Below are positions 33,031 through 44,929 of a DNA stretch of 64,000 nt, piece by piece. The position numbers were made by a program, and so were the translations under genes. How positions within the stretch are numbered: position 1 is the first letter of the stretch; the number at the start of each line of letters is the position of its first letter. The DNA is taken from assembly GCA_037179385.1 (NCBI GenBank), contig CM074179.1, positions 72,468,719 to 72,532,718 of the forward strand. The letters are read 5' to 3'. This DNA is from Holothuria scabra. Its lineage: Eukaryota; Echinodermata; Holothuroidea; Aspidochirotida; Holothuriidae. The notes under the pieces were generated by a model that did no database searches, was not told the origin of the DNA, and was given only the letters and a program-made list of their open reading frames with translations.

Positions 33031-34125
33031 CACTCGTGCGGTAGATACAGAAGGATAAACACGTAGTCAACTCTGTAATGTAAATATTTCAGTAATCTTA
33101 TTAAGCTGGCCGAATAATTTAGAGATAATTCGTTTTTGTGGAACTAAAATCATCGAACAGAATCATTTAAAAATCAACTAGAACTCTCTCTCCATTTTGT
33201 CTGGAGCTACACCTCAAGATTCCGTACCAACTACCATTAACTCATTTTCCAACAATATTTTACGATAAAGTGAGAAAGATCTGTTCGTGTGATTTTTAAG
33301 GACCATTCATGGAAAGAGATATTCTCCTATACGAAACTTAATGCAAGTTGGCGTTACTAAATGTCCCATTCAATGCATTCTTCGAACCAAACTAGAAATC
33401 AAAAGAGTTAGGAGACAAGAAGGAAACGACACAAGTTCCTCCTTGTAGGCCTTTTACGCGGCCGCATTAACAAACACTTTATTCACAATGACGAAGTACT
33501 CTGGTGTTTATCGAACATATACCATTTCATATGCAGAGGTAGTTACAGCTTACAAGCCACATACTTGGCAAATCTTATATGGAAATTAGCCTTGAAGAGA
33601 TACAGTAGTAATATCAAGAATTTAACAATTTAACGTAGGAGTCCCGAACAAGGCATATTGAGGTGACAAATTTCAAGAGTTTAAATATGAAAACATCACC
33701 GCGTTTTTTCTGTCTATCGGTGACTAATTATATGGAGAATTTGATGAAATTAGTTACTCACTTATTTTAAAGAACATAAAAAGATTTTGGTAGTTATGCG
33801 AAGGTCAAGTTATTCTCAAACAGCAATATGTTCAGTTATGAACAAGCTATAGGCTTATTCACGCCTACGTCACTGGTTGGTATAGAACATTCAACGTTCA
33901 ATGACCTCTCAGTATAGAGACGATTTAAAATCTACATTTCGTTATGACAAATGTACATCACTTCATACCTCTGTTGCCAAGCAGCCGTGGCGTCATTTTT
34001 TTGTAAATATTAATAAGTCTGAAGGTGTGAAGTCCCTCAATCAACTTTGACTATTGACGAGGACAGTATTACAATTTAACTAGAACTCTAGACACGTGAC
34101 TCCGAGCGTTTAGAGAGTCTGAGTG
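33031..34125. other. no gene seen
   Basis: Unassigned sequence. Confidence 0.5.
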
Positions 34126-34130
34126 TGTCC

Positions 34131-34238
34131 CTAGCAACTCCCTGTTTCCAGCAAGTATTTTTCAATTTCGGTGTGTTTGAGGTCCAAACAATTCTTCAGT
34201 TTCAATATATCAGCGGAAAACAATTCAGAAAAGATTGA
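34131..34238 (-). pseudogene. partial duplicate of the Death-domain start
   Basis: After 'CTCCTTAG' (possible acceptor) the minus strand reads 'SIFSELFSADILKLKNCLD', then 'LKHTEIEKYLLETGSC' and a TAG stop at 34131-34133. The intact exon at 35201-35794 has 'PIFSELPHGDIIRLSSCLD' then 'PEHTLGQNWKMLADKLG'. Thus I-F-S-E-L, D-I, L, C-L-D and H-T line up, while the second half differs and stops early. Either this is a decayed tandem duplicate of the exon or an alternative last exon that would replace the Death domain with a short tail. Confidence 0.6.
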
Positions 34239-34239
34239 C

Positions 34240-35200
34240 TAAGGAGTTTTGTCAGGGGGGAAGAAATACCCTGCAAGAGCGCGTTAAAATAAGATGTTAA
34301 AAATCTTAAAAGGGTGCCGACAGGAAAGTTTGGTCCGTTAGCAGGTCAGGGAGGCGGTTGTCCTCCCCGACCACATGAGCGCTCCACCACTGCCGTACCC
34401 TATCTGTCATGCCTCACTGTCCCTCCTGATTTAACATTCTGCAGCACTGCCGTATTGTAATCCTAATTGAATAATATAATGTATCTGAGTAGGTTGTTGC
34501 CCTGGATCGGTCTCTGAGTATATATGGCAGATACTTAGGGCACAATATTTATTAAGCGACTAACTTATGGCAACATAATGCTATTAGGCGGCATTTTCGA
34601 TTTTGACGCATCTTGCCTCTTTGCCTCAATCTGCTTTGAAAGTGTTACAATTTTGACTTGAATTCTTAGCACGTTCCTCCGAGAGAGAACAGAATTTGAG
34701 TGTGCTTCTACTTCCCGTGCCTCAACATAAATGAATGCAGTCTTGAAAAAGTCTCGTATGTATGTTTCAAAGCGCGTTAAACATCAAGTTGTAAGTTGAA
34801 TCTTTTCTTGTGAAACAAAAGCCCCTTTCTTCATTCATGCACAAACTTGCGAATGTCAAACGTGAGTAATTATCGTTTACGTAACTATTTCCAATGTGGG
34901 AACAACCGAAGAATCATGTGTTCCAGTTTATAAATCAACTAACATTAAATGTGTATTTAGCACAAACTTTAAATTGCGCCTCTGAAACGGACCATATGAA
35001 CTACGGGTAAATTAGAATATGTTTTGAGTTTTTCTCGTGCGTAAACAGTCGTTTCGTCGATTTTCCTAAAAAATCGCACTACTTATTCAGACTTGTCCAT
35101 TTAATAGTAATCGGTCCTAATTCTTTTTACAATCAGCTGGTTCTTAAAGAAAAATAATGTTTCCTTTGTTTTCTTAGATTTGTTTGCGATTATGCGCCAT
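34240..35200. other. region downstream of the Death-domain gene
   Basis: Likely 3' UTR or intergenic for the minus-strand gene. A minus-strand AATAAA lies near 34548-34554 within 'GCTTAATAAATATTG'. No other gene is seen. Confidence 0.35.
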
Positions 35201-35794
35201 TTATTGCTCAGAAAGTTCAGAAATAGCAGATCTGGCATCAAATCTTTCCATGTCTGCTAATATTTTCATCAATTGCGATTTCGAAGTCAGCCTTTCAGAT
35301 TGGCAGGCGCAATTTATTACTGCTTCCGTTGGGCTTCTTTCTTTTTCGAAATTCCATATATTTCTACTAGAAAATCCAAGCTTGTCAGCAAGCATTTTCC
35401 AGTTTTGGCCAAGGGTGTGTTCGGGGTCCAAACAACTACTCAGCCTTATTATATCACCGTGAGGCAGTTCGGAAAAAATTGGCAAATCTGTTCCAGCTTC
35501 ATGTTGTTGATGATGCTCTAAATTACCCAAAAAGGGATTAAAAGATTGTAAGCGGTTACTAAGTTGATGTACAGAGTTTGGTGACAAGACAGGATGTAAA
35601 GTTACCCCTTCTTGGCGTTGATCTCTTATTGAAACCCTGCCACTCGGAGATAAAATCATTGCAGCATTCTGTACCATATTTGCTTCGTTCAAAGCTCCAA
35701 AAGCATTTGATGTCCTACTTTCTTGACCAGGAGACTGAGTGGTCTCTGGATGAAGCATTGGTTGTTTTATGGGTTCAACATAGCGCCGTTGCTG
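35201..35794 (-). CDS. Death-domain protein, terminal exon
   Basis: The longest credible coding exon in the window. A strong acceptor (TTTTCTTTTATTTCAG) at 35795 leads into 'QQRRYVEPIKQP', then about 185 codons to a TAA at 35201-35203. Counting from the first in-frame Met (35758), residues 1-90 are low-complexity linker and residues about 96-183 form a Death domain. This starts with 'HGDIIRLSSCLDPEHTLGQN' and W120, then 'MLADKLGF', 'IWNFEKERSPTEAVI' and 'LMKILADMERFDARSAI'. The W, the L-A-x-x-L-G-F helix and S-P-T-E-A-V match the MyD88/UNC5/IRAK-type fold. Such domains form helical assemblies in innate immune or apoptotic signalling in the cytosol. Which family it belongs to is undecided; the N-terminal part lies upstream. 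Confidence 0.88.
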   Translation of the reverse strand, partial: QQRRYVEPIKQPMLHPETTQSPGQESRTSNAFGALNEANMVQNAAMILSPSGRVSIRDQRQEGVTLHPVLSPNSVHQLSNRLQSFNPFLGNLEHHQQHEAGTDLPIFSELPHGDIIRLSSCLDPEHTLGQNWKMLADKLGFSSRNIWNFEKERSPTEAVINCACQSERLTSKSQLMKILADMERFDARSAISELSEQ

Positions 35795-35976
35795 CTGAAA
35801 TAAAAGAAAAGATCAAACTTTGACAGTTGCAGGTCTCAATCTCGTGACACCTTTGGAAGCATTAGGAAACTCTCACCCCATTAATCTCATTAAATCAAAT
35901 TGAACTGCAAAACAGCATAGCCTTTGAAAAAAAACTGAACGAGAATCTCCGCTATAATTTAATGTTGGTTACTTAC

Positions 35977-36055
35977 CACAAACCCGTAATCAGTCACAGA
36001 GTTATTTTTAATACAAACCGACTTCAACCTTTCCGGAAAAGCGTTAGTGTGGAGT
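35977..36055 (-). CDS. Death-domain gene, penultimate exon
   Basis: The minus strand has a canonical donor 'TTTGTG|GTAAGT' at 35977/35976 and a likely acceptor 'AAAAATCCCAG' at 36056. The frame reads 'LHTNAFPERLKSVCIKNN' then 'SVTDYGFV' and ends on a codon boundary. The next exon (35794) also starts in phase 0, so the splice gives 'SVTDYGFV' joined to 'QQRRYVEP' without a shift. The phase match, the good donor and the short intron (~180 bp) support the pair. The acceptor is less certain: the frame stays open to 36147, into a poly-G region. No domain seen. Confidence 0.6.
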
Positions 36056-36059
36056 CTGG

Positions 36060-37530
36060 GATTTTTCCAAAATAAGTTAATCCTCAAGTATACCTTCGCC
36101 TCCACATCCCCCTCCCAAGAAAGGCATCCACATTCCTCCCTCCCCAACCCTCAACCCCCCCCCCCCCCCAAAAAAAAAGGGCCCATCAAGCTAATAATGG
36201 ATGAATTTTTACAGATATTTATTAACCAAGAATGTAGTCCTGACAACATTCGGCTTAAAAGGGAACCTCACCAGGCGATCATCCCCTTAAATTCAAAAAG
36301 ACTCTCTTACTTTTTTTTACTTCATAGATGGTTCATTTAGTCTTATTTGTACATGATGTCGTGTGGTTTTACAACTGTTACAATTTAATAGTAATTGAAT
36401 AACAATTTCAAAGTACATAGTTTCATGTTTTCAAATAAAACAGGGGGATATCAAAAAAGGGAGATTTAAAAGGTCCATACAACAGACCCCCTCCAGCCGC
36501 CGTGCCTTTGGCCTCAAGAAAAACATTAATACTATATAATATTTAGAGATATGCGCAATCGAATTATCCAGGAGACCAAATAGTTTCGAATGCTATATAG
36601 GTGTAAAGCGCCACTTCTTGGTCTCTGTTGGTAACTGACGCTCTACCTTGAGGGTTTGATAACCAAGACCCCTATAAACGAAAGATAGCCAACTGAAGGG
36701 TTCTAGTATTCACTTTTGAGATATTTATAGCTTTGATATGATTAAAATATTATGGAGATAGGTGGTACTCAGTGACACTCAATAAACCTTGCACCAGTAC
36801 AGAAAAAAAAAACGTGTATTTAACATTTTACCCCAACGTGGTAAACACGCTAAAAGTCGATTATTATCAAAATATTAATAACATATCCAGCTATTAAATA
36901 CTAAACGTTTATAAATCCATGGTATCATTTTTTTGGCGAAATGCACAGGAAGTTAACACCTGTACGCAACGTCTCAATATGTTCACAAAGTGGGGATTAA
37001 GAGTTAAATTAATTTCCCTAAGAAACTTTTTAAAGTGTACATTTTGTAGGAATTAATGACCCGGAGCTATCATTCGTTATGTGATGCTGTTGATTTATTG
37101 GTAACCTTTTTGCCACAAAACCATTAGTTTAGATGTTCAATCGCCAAAAGTGTTCTACGTTCAGAAATAGTGCCTTAATACTTTTGAATGTCATTTATTG
37201 CCTGTTGAGGGTGATTGATGTATTTGCTTGAGGTTGCACCTAGTTGCTCATGATCAAAAGAACAAAAGGGGTGATTTTAATGGCAATTTGTCAAAGACTA
37301 CATTTCCGAGATTTCAAACCTTCTAAATTGGGTTTTTCGAAAGGATACGGAAAACTACGGTTGCTGCAGGCTGCTGTAATTCTATCCTCCAGTAAAAGTA
37401 TTGTTTATGCCTCCACCACTGGTCCCCCAAAAGTCAAACATCCCGAGCCCGGATGATATCGGTAACTATTCCTCAATTTCATCTGTTTTACACAGCGTAT
37501 ACCACTGTAAAATACTTTCCCAGCTACATA
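36060..37530. other. no gene assigned
   Basis: Expected intron or 5' region of the Death-domain gene. Contains a poly-C tract (about 36157-36170) followed by poly-A. At 37380-37460 an open frame with acceptor- and donor-like ends exists on the plus strand, and an alternative frame on the minus strand. I cannot choose between them, and neither has a known domain. Confidence 0.4.
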
Positions 37531-37554
37531 TAGACCGGCAGCCCAGTGTCTTGG

Positions 37555-37640
37555 GGGTAGATGAACTAGGTACCAATAACGAAGTATATCACCATGAAGC
37601 AAGTCACCTGAGATGTTCAGATAGGTGAGTCTGCCGTGCA
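37555..37640 (-). pseudogene. degenerate Death-domain start at the left arm edge
   Basis: On the minus strand 'TCTGAAC', 'TTGCTTCATGGTGATATA', 'TAGTT' and 'ACCCCC' with 'AAGACAC' line up with 'TCTGAAC', 'CTGCCTCACGGTGATATA', 'TAGTT', 'ACCCC' and 'GAACACAC' of the intact exon. The translation gives 'LLHGDILR' where the exon has 'LPHGDIIR'. There are small insertions and no long frame. The right arm carries the same remnant at about 44195-44275. Confidence 0.4.
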
Positions 37641-38236
37641 TCATCCGTTGCTAGTAGGTCTGGCGGCCATTTTTCAAAATGGGGGCCATGTTTTAGTAGG
37701 CATCATTATGTTTGATAATAAAACTTTGATACAAAAATTTATCAAAACGTATAAAGTGTCATATGAAAGACAATAAAATTTGCTATCCAATGGTACCATA
37801 TTTGATGGAAATTGTGCTGAATTAAGTTACAGTTTGGGGCAAAAAGTGTAATTTTTAGCCAATTTTTCCCGAAATTTAAATTACATACTGCATTTACATA
37901 TTTCTTCATATTTTTTACAAATGTCAAGATAATATATTGAAACTTTCCTAAAAATGTTTTTATAAATAGGTACTATTGTGTCAAAATAACAAGGTTATTT
38001 CTTTTTAAAAACGAAAGGTACAATCTTTCAAAGTTAACAATTTGAAGTTTCAGAAAATAGAATTTTGTACCTAAAATAGTGTCTCGCCCTGTTCTCATTT
38101 CACATCAGCTCAAACAGTACAACTGGTTGGGCACAAATACAACCAATATTGTACTTTTTGGGTTTTAAATAGAACATTCAGGACTGTGATCACAAGGTAC
38201 ATGCTTGTGTTGATTTTCAACATCTTGTATCAAATC

Positions 38237-39225
38237 GGAGATGGCCGCCATCGGTCAATGCTCTTTTGGCCCATTTTTCTTGAATTCCAGAATTTAATGC
38301 TCATTTTCGATTAGAACAAAGGCGATATTTGGTCAAACGGCACCAGAAGATACAACCCAGCACAAGGGCACATTTTTTATACACATAGCTTGTAAACCAA
38401 GATGGCGGCTAGGGGTCAATGTACTATTTTCTCCTTATATCTATTCTTTGATTCAGAATTTTCGATCAAGAAAAAAATGGCCACTGGTTTGTTTGTACAC
38501 TGGGATGCAATTTTCAGCAGTCCTAAACTTCGTTAAGTACATTTTGGATCAATTCTAAGGTGGTACGTAACGGTCAATTGATTTAGGCACTCCCATCACT
38601 TCACCACCCGACACCTTTCCTTGACAGTTACCCTATAGGGGCATAACTAGCTAAACCAATTTCATTGCTCACTTCGACGGCTTTCAGATATATTCGTAGT
38701 GTTTGGACAAAATATTGGCAATTACAGCATAAATCCAACATGAATAGGATACAGTGTTAATTAATCCCACTATCTATTTATATATGTTGTTTCTGTGCCA
38801 AGATGGTGGCTAGGGGTCAATGCACTTCTTACGATTCCTTCTCATTTCTATATTTGTGTGGAAATTTCCTATCAAGAAAGCAATAACAACCTGCCACGTA
38901 GTGCAACGAATGCATTCCATAGGATGTCTAAACTTTGTTGCAGGAGCAAATTATATCGATTTTAAGATGGTGGTCATAGGTCAATTAACTTTCACCCCTG
39001 TTTTGTGGAAGTAGCTCTTAATGGGGGCAGTGCTAGCCTAATCAAGTCAATATTCCATTGCTTTGTTTTTCAGAAACTTTCAATGCATTTACATGGGATA
39101 TATGTGACATTAGCAGAGTAACCATTACCAATACTGGGGATACATCCTAAAGTGTAGTCACTTCTCCATTGTACACATGGCTCCTGTTCCAAGATGGCGG
39201 TTTCATGTCAATGTACTCATTTAAG
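38237..39225 (+). repeat. degenerate tandem motif ladder inside the arm
   Basis: AAGATGGYGGY-type blocks followed by GGTCAATG recur at about 38237, 38397, 38557, 38798, 38963 and 39189, spaced 160-240 bp. The same ladder is inverted in the other arm (about 42600-43600). The arm itself therefore grew from tandem duplication before it was inverted. Confidence 0.7.
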
Positions 39226-42200
39226 GAGTAGAACCGGCAACCAGAGTACAAATTTGACAGACTGTAAAATTAATCTTCTGCGAACGATTTTGTTTTATTT
39301 ATCTTTGTCTAGTTTGGTGTGATGAATTTGAAATAGTCGGGTTTCATTAATTTCTTTACTCTATCATGGGAAGTCGCCATTTTGAATTTCAAAATGATAG
39401 ACTTTTTATACTTTCTGAACAGTGATACATGTTGCAATGTTAGTCTCAATCATTTTATCACATCATTTGACGAATTTTGAGGTAGATTAGTTTATGTAGA
39501 AGATTGAAGATTTTCAAATAATCTTAGACTGTTATATGGGCTAGAGATGAATACACAGGAGTGTTAACTTCCGAAGAACTATAGATATTACTGAAAAGAA
39601 GAGTTCTGTTAATATTTTCTTATTTTGATTCCGCAAAGCATATTTCTACAATAGGCATAGGTTCAAATATGGAAATGAGCAAGTTGACTCAATTGGGAAA
39701 ATCCAAATCGCACGCAAAAAACAATGACATCCTGATGGTAGGTGGTTTAATACCACTAAAAATATTATGGACAGATCAAAACATGTTCTAACACAATCCC
39801 TAGAGCTCATTACATGCCTTTTGAGTCTAAAAATGTCTCGTTAGCCAATTCGGTGTCACCGTAACTATATTAGAGGCCTAATTTGTCGTTACTGTTACTA
39901 TAGTAAGCAAGAAACATCCAATGCGCTTGATGAATGCCATGTGAACATAGCAAAGTATTGCCATTCATGAGGAATCATCAAAACTATATTGGAGACCTAA
40001 TATTTCGTGATTTTGACTTTCTAACATTTCATTACTTGACTTTTGCATGATTCCTTACCCTTTATGTGGTAAATATAGATTCAGAGTGATTTTTATGTCA
40101 TTATTGGTGTTTTAGCACTTATTATTTTGACACAAAAAAGTATTACTGTCTTAGTTATAATAATCACTTTTAAGTAAACTTGAAAATATGATGACTTAAA
40201 AAAGCTTGTTCCTGTGGCTTCGTAAGTTATCTGTAGAAAATCCTTTCAAAATAGTATTTTTATCTCATTACTTTAACTTTATAGGCTGTTATTTGAATTT
40301 GAATGTCAATATCGTCACACGTTTGAGTTAAAAATTGACATGAGTTTCAATCATATATTATGGACCTTTAGTTAGGGAGGTGGTAATTACAACTCATTGC
40401 TTTAATTAAATGTTTCTTTTAACGTAAGATTGTATTTTTGATTCAGTTAGAGAATAAATTTTTAGAGTTATTTAGGGAAAGTTGGGCTATGAATAACACA
40501 TTTATTTTACTTTATGTCCTATAATTTACACATTAAGAGTGGCATTTTTAAGTAATCCAACTTGCTCCATTAATATTGAAGTCATTTGTTTGATCGCCAA
40601 GATATTAAACTCATTAAGAAGGAACAAGTGATGTATAAGGTACGACTTCCACGCCATTACAATAACTTGGAAAGGTAATGATTGCTTTATGTCTCATGAT
40701 TTCTAGTTATGATACCTTTATTTTACATGAATGGCACATTTTCATCTTTAGTTTTTGGGTACTAAGTTCAAAATGTGAATCTCAACGTTAAAACTGTACT
40801 ATATATTTGCCTATATTAATTTGATTCTTCTAACTCTCAAGTGAAGTTTTACAACGAAAGTCAGGGCCCTACTTTGCGTATCATTTTGGCTTTTTGAATG
40901 ATCCTTAGAAGTTGTTAGTTAGTTAACAACCTTAAAATCCAAATTACTAACTTTCAAAGTCTAAGTGTTACAAACAAATTTGGTAGCTTGACCTTTTTGT
41001 CGATATTGTGAAATGTAATCTTAAGATTATGCCACTTCAGGTCCAAAGTTACACAAGAGATACAAGAGACTGTAATTGTTACGATAACCACAAAAGAAGA
41101 AACCTAAAGTTAAAGTAATGAACCTCCAGAATACTATTTTAATTTTGATATGTAAAGAGTAAAGGTAAAAAGTCGAATTTGTAGCACTTAAAGTGAAAAA
41201 TGAAATCTTAGGAATAGTAACTAGATTACAATGTTAACCTTTCAAGTAAATTAGAACTAATAGTAGTACTTACAAATTTTACGCATAAGTCATATTTGTG
41301 ACTTTCAGGTCTTAATAAGGACTTAAACTTCAAAGCAATGACTTTTAATGTCAAAATTTGGAAAATCAAATTTTGACTAAGTACTTAAATCACATATAAA
41401 ATGAAGTGAAATAAGTTAAATTTAAACCCCAAAGTTTACCACTACAGTGACAGTAAAAAATATTTAAAAGAAAGTAAAATGAGGTTAATGTAAAAGGTTT
41501 CTATGAATTATAAAATGGAACCTGAAATTCAAGGCATGAAAAAGTCTCTTTTTTAATATCAAGCCTGGATAATGGCGTTAAAATTTGATAGTGGATACAA
41601 AAACTTGAAATAAGAAGGTAAAAAAAACCCGTAATAACATGAATATTCCACAGTTGACATTAAATGTCACAAAATGAAATGTTAAACCAGCATACTGTAT
41701 CTTCTATTCAAAAATCAGTGTAGTAACTCTTTTGGTGAAGAATTTTTTCCTCAAATATTGATTTTAAACACCAGGAATACCACAATATCTGTACTTTCTA
41801 AAAGGTAGAAAAGGTAAAATGTAAGGATGGATATTTCAATAATCACATTTGCATTCAAAGTCAAAATTAAGAAAAATTAGATCTATACTAGTTATGGTAG
41901 CACCTGATCACCAAAACGGCTAGCAAGACATTCCTAGCTTCAAAAGGCATTAAAAGAACTGATAGAATTGTTTGGGAACATGTTTCCATCTACCCCTAAT
42001 ATATTTAGGGGTATTAAACTAAACCTAACTGTATAACTGTAAAAGATACCATCAGGCTAACATTCTTTTGGCGGATTATTTGGATTTTCTAAATTGCGTT
42101 AAGTAGCGTATTCCCATATGTGGTCCTCTGTCTATTGCAGAAATAATATTTTGCGAAATTACAATAATAATAAGTAATTATCGTAATGATAAGTAATTAT

Positions 42201-44194
42201 GGAACCCTTCTATTCAGTAATTCTATAGTTCTACGGAAGTTTTCACTTCTGTACATTCAGCTCTAGCTCATCTAACAGTCTGGGACTCAGATGGCGTCCA
42301 AGAGTAATTGATAATGTTCAATCTTCTTCTATAGCCTATAAGTTAATCTATCCCAAAATTGGTCAAATTCGGTGATAAAAAGATTGAAACTAACATTACA
42401 ACATGTATTACTGTTCAGAAAATGTAAAAAAGTCAATCCTTTTGAAATTCAAAATGACGACTTCACGTGATAGAGTACAGTAAATTAAACCAGACTATTT
42501 CAAGATCATCACACCAAACTAGACAAAGTTAAATTAAACAGTCTTTCGGAGAGGAATTAATTCTACAGTCTTTCAAATTTGTACTCTGGTGGCCGGTTCT
42601 ACTCCATAAATGAGTTCATTGACCCCAGACAGCCATCTTGGAACAGAAGCCATGTATACGATGAAAAAGTGATTGCGGTACTTTAGGATGTATCCCCAGT
42701 ATTGGTAATGGTTACTCTGCTAATGTCACATATATCCCATGTAAATACATTGAAAGTTTCTGAAAAACAAAGCAATGGAATATTGACTTGATTAGGCTAG
42801 CACTGCCCCCATTAAGAGCTACTTCCACAAAACAGGGGTGAAAGTTAATTGACCTATGACCACCATCTTAAAATCGATATAATTTGCTCCTGCAACAAAG
42901 TTTAGACATCCTATGGAATGCATTCGTTGCACTACGTGGCAGGTTGTTATTGCTTTCTTGATAGGAAATTTCCACACAAATATAGAAATGAGAAGGAATC
43001 GTAAGAAGTGCATTGACCCCTAGCCACCATCTTGGCACAGAAACAACATATATAAATAGATAGTGGGATTAATTAACACTGTATCCTATTCATGTTGGAT
43101 TTATGCTGTAATTGCCAATATTTTGTCAAACACTACGAATATATCTGAAAGCCGTCGAAGTGAGCAATGAAATTGGTTTAGCTAGTTATGCCCATATAGG
43201 GTAACTGTCGAGGAAAGGTGTGGGGTGGTGAAGTGATGGGAGTGCTTAAATCAATTGACCGTTACGTACCACCTTAGAATTGATCCAAAATGTACTCAAC
43301 GAAGTTTAGGACTGCTGAAAATTGCATCCCAGTGTACAAACAAACGAGTGGTCATTTCTTTCTTGATCGAAAATTCTGAATCAAAGAATAGATATGAGGG
43401 GAAAATAGTACATTGACCCCTAGCCGCCATCTTGGTTTACAAGCTATGTGTATAAAAAAATGTGCCCTTGTCCTGGGTTGTATCTTCTGGTGCCATTTGA
43501 CCAAATATCGCCGTTGTTCTAATCGAAAATGAGCATTAAATGCTGGAATTCAAGAAAAATGGGCCAAAAGTGCATTGACCGATGGCGGCCCTCTTGGATT
43601 TGATACAAGATGTCTGAAAATCAACACAAGTATATATCTTGTAATCACAGTCCTGAATGTTATATTTAAAACCCAAAAAGTACAATATTGGTTGTATATG
43701 GGCCCAATCAGTTGTACTGTTTGAGCTGATGCGAAATAAGAACAGGCCGAGATACTATTTAAGGTACAAAATTCTATTTCCTGAAATTTCAAATTGTTAA
43801 CTTTGAAAGACTGTACCTTTCGTTTTTAAAAAGCAATAACCTTGTTATTTTGACACAATAGTACCTATTTATAAAAAAAAATTTTAGGAAAGTTTCAATA
43901 TATTATCTTGACATTTGTAAAAAATATGAAGAAATATGTAAATGAATGTAATTTAAATTCGGGAAAAATTGGCTAAAAATTACACTTTTTGTCCCAAACT
44001 GTAACTCAATTCAGCACAATTTCAATCAAATATGGTACCATTGGATAGCAAATTTTATTGTCTTTCATATGACACCTTATAAGTTTTGATAAATTTTTGT
44101 ATCAAAGTTTTATTATCAAACATAATGATGCCTACTAAAACATGGCCCCCATTTTGAAAAATGGCCGCCAGACCTACTAGCAACGGATGATGAA

Positions 44195-44275
44195 CGGCAG
44201 ACTCACATATCTGAACATCTCAGGTGACTCGCTTCATGGTGATATACTTCGTTATTGGTACCTAGTTCATCTACC
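44195..44275 (+). pseudogene. degenerate Death-domain start at the right arm edge
   Basis: Inverted copy of the remnant at 37555-37640, inside the right arm of the inverted duplication. It reads 'CTTCATGGTGATATACTTCG' on the plus strand. Confidence 0.4.
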
Positions 44276-44300
44276 CCCAAGGTACTGGGCTGCCGGTCTA

Positions 44301-44925
44301 ATAGTTCGAATTGACTCGTGTTGAGCCGGATCCACGGTTTATTTCGTAACTGCAATATTTCAGTTCTCTGCGGTGGACTTTTTATGTCTCGTTTTATCGA
44401 ACTTTTAACTTGTCAGTCGACCTTTTTTCTCAATCTTTTTGGTGATTTAGTGTTTTCCCGCTTTGGGTGGACGGACTTGAGTTGTAGTGTTTAGGTCAGT
44501 TAAAGTGTCAACTTTTTAACCCTTAATCCGTTTTTGGTGTAAGTCTAGCCTATCACTTTAACCTACCACTAGCACAGCCTACTCTGATCTACCTCGTGAC
44601 TACTTGTCTTCTTAACCGACATTGTGTTTACCTCTCAATTTGTTTCATGTAATCGCTTCGCATGTTGAAATGGGTCGCGTCAATTGTAGTCTTTGTCCAG
44701 TTTCTTGCTGAAACTATATATGTTCACGATGACGCAATAAGTCACTCATTGGATTTGTTCCAGATTCATGCATGCCAGGAGCGGGGGGAGTAAATTCCAT
44801 ATTTGATTTAAGTGTCTCAAATCGATTTGCTGAAAAACGATTATAAATTTTTATTGCTGGCCATGATACAAGAGTTACTTTTCTCTCCTTTTAAAAATGC
44901 GAATGAAAATCCATATCCTGGTCCT
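44301..44925. other. no gene seen
   Basis: Unassigned sequence right of the inverted duplication. Confidence 0.5.
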
Positions 44926-44929
44926 GTTA

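Larger units (their letters stand above)
37531..44300. repeat. 6.8-kb inverted duplication (foldback structure)
   Basis: 37531 onward is the reverse complement of the DNA ending at 44300. The arms begin 'TAGACCGGCAGCCCAGT' and can be followed for about 2.4 kb each (37531 to ~39900, and ~41880 to 44300). By eye the outer arm differs at only a few positions per hundred. The stretch 38820-39014 is repeated in 42819-43013 with the same encoded 64 residues. Inner parts diverge and have indels. The centre (~39.9-41.9 kb) is very AT-rich with recurring variants of ATTACTTTAACTTT. No transposase is visible and no clear target duplication: the flanks share at most ATA. It may be an inverted genomic duplication or a foldback transposon. 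Confidence 0.9.

Noticed and set aside
38820..39014. 64-residue protein conserved in two copies
   Set aside because: The match is explained by the inverted duplication; the frame has no domain and is only part of a longer duplicated stretch.
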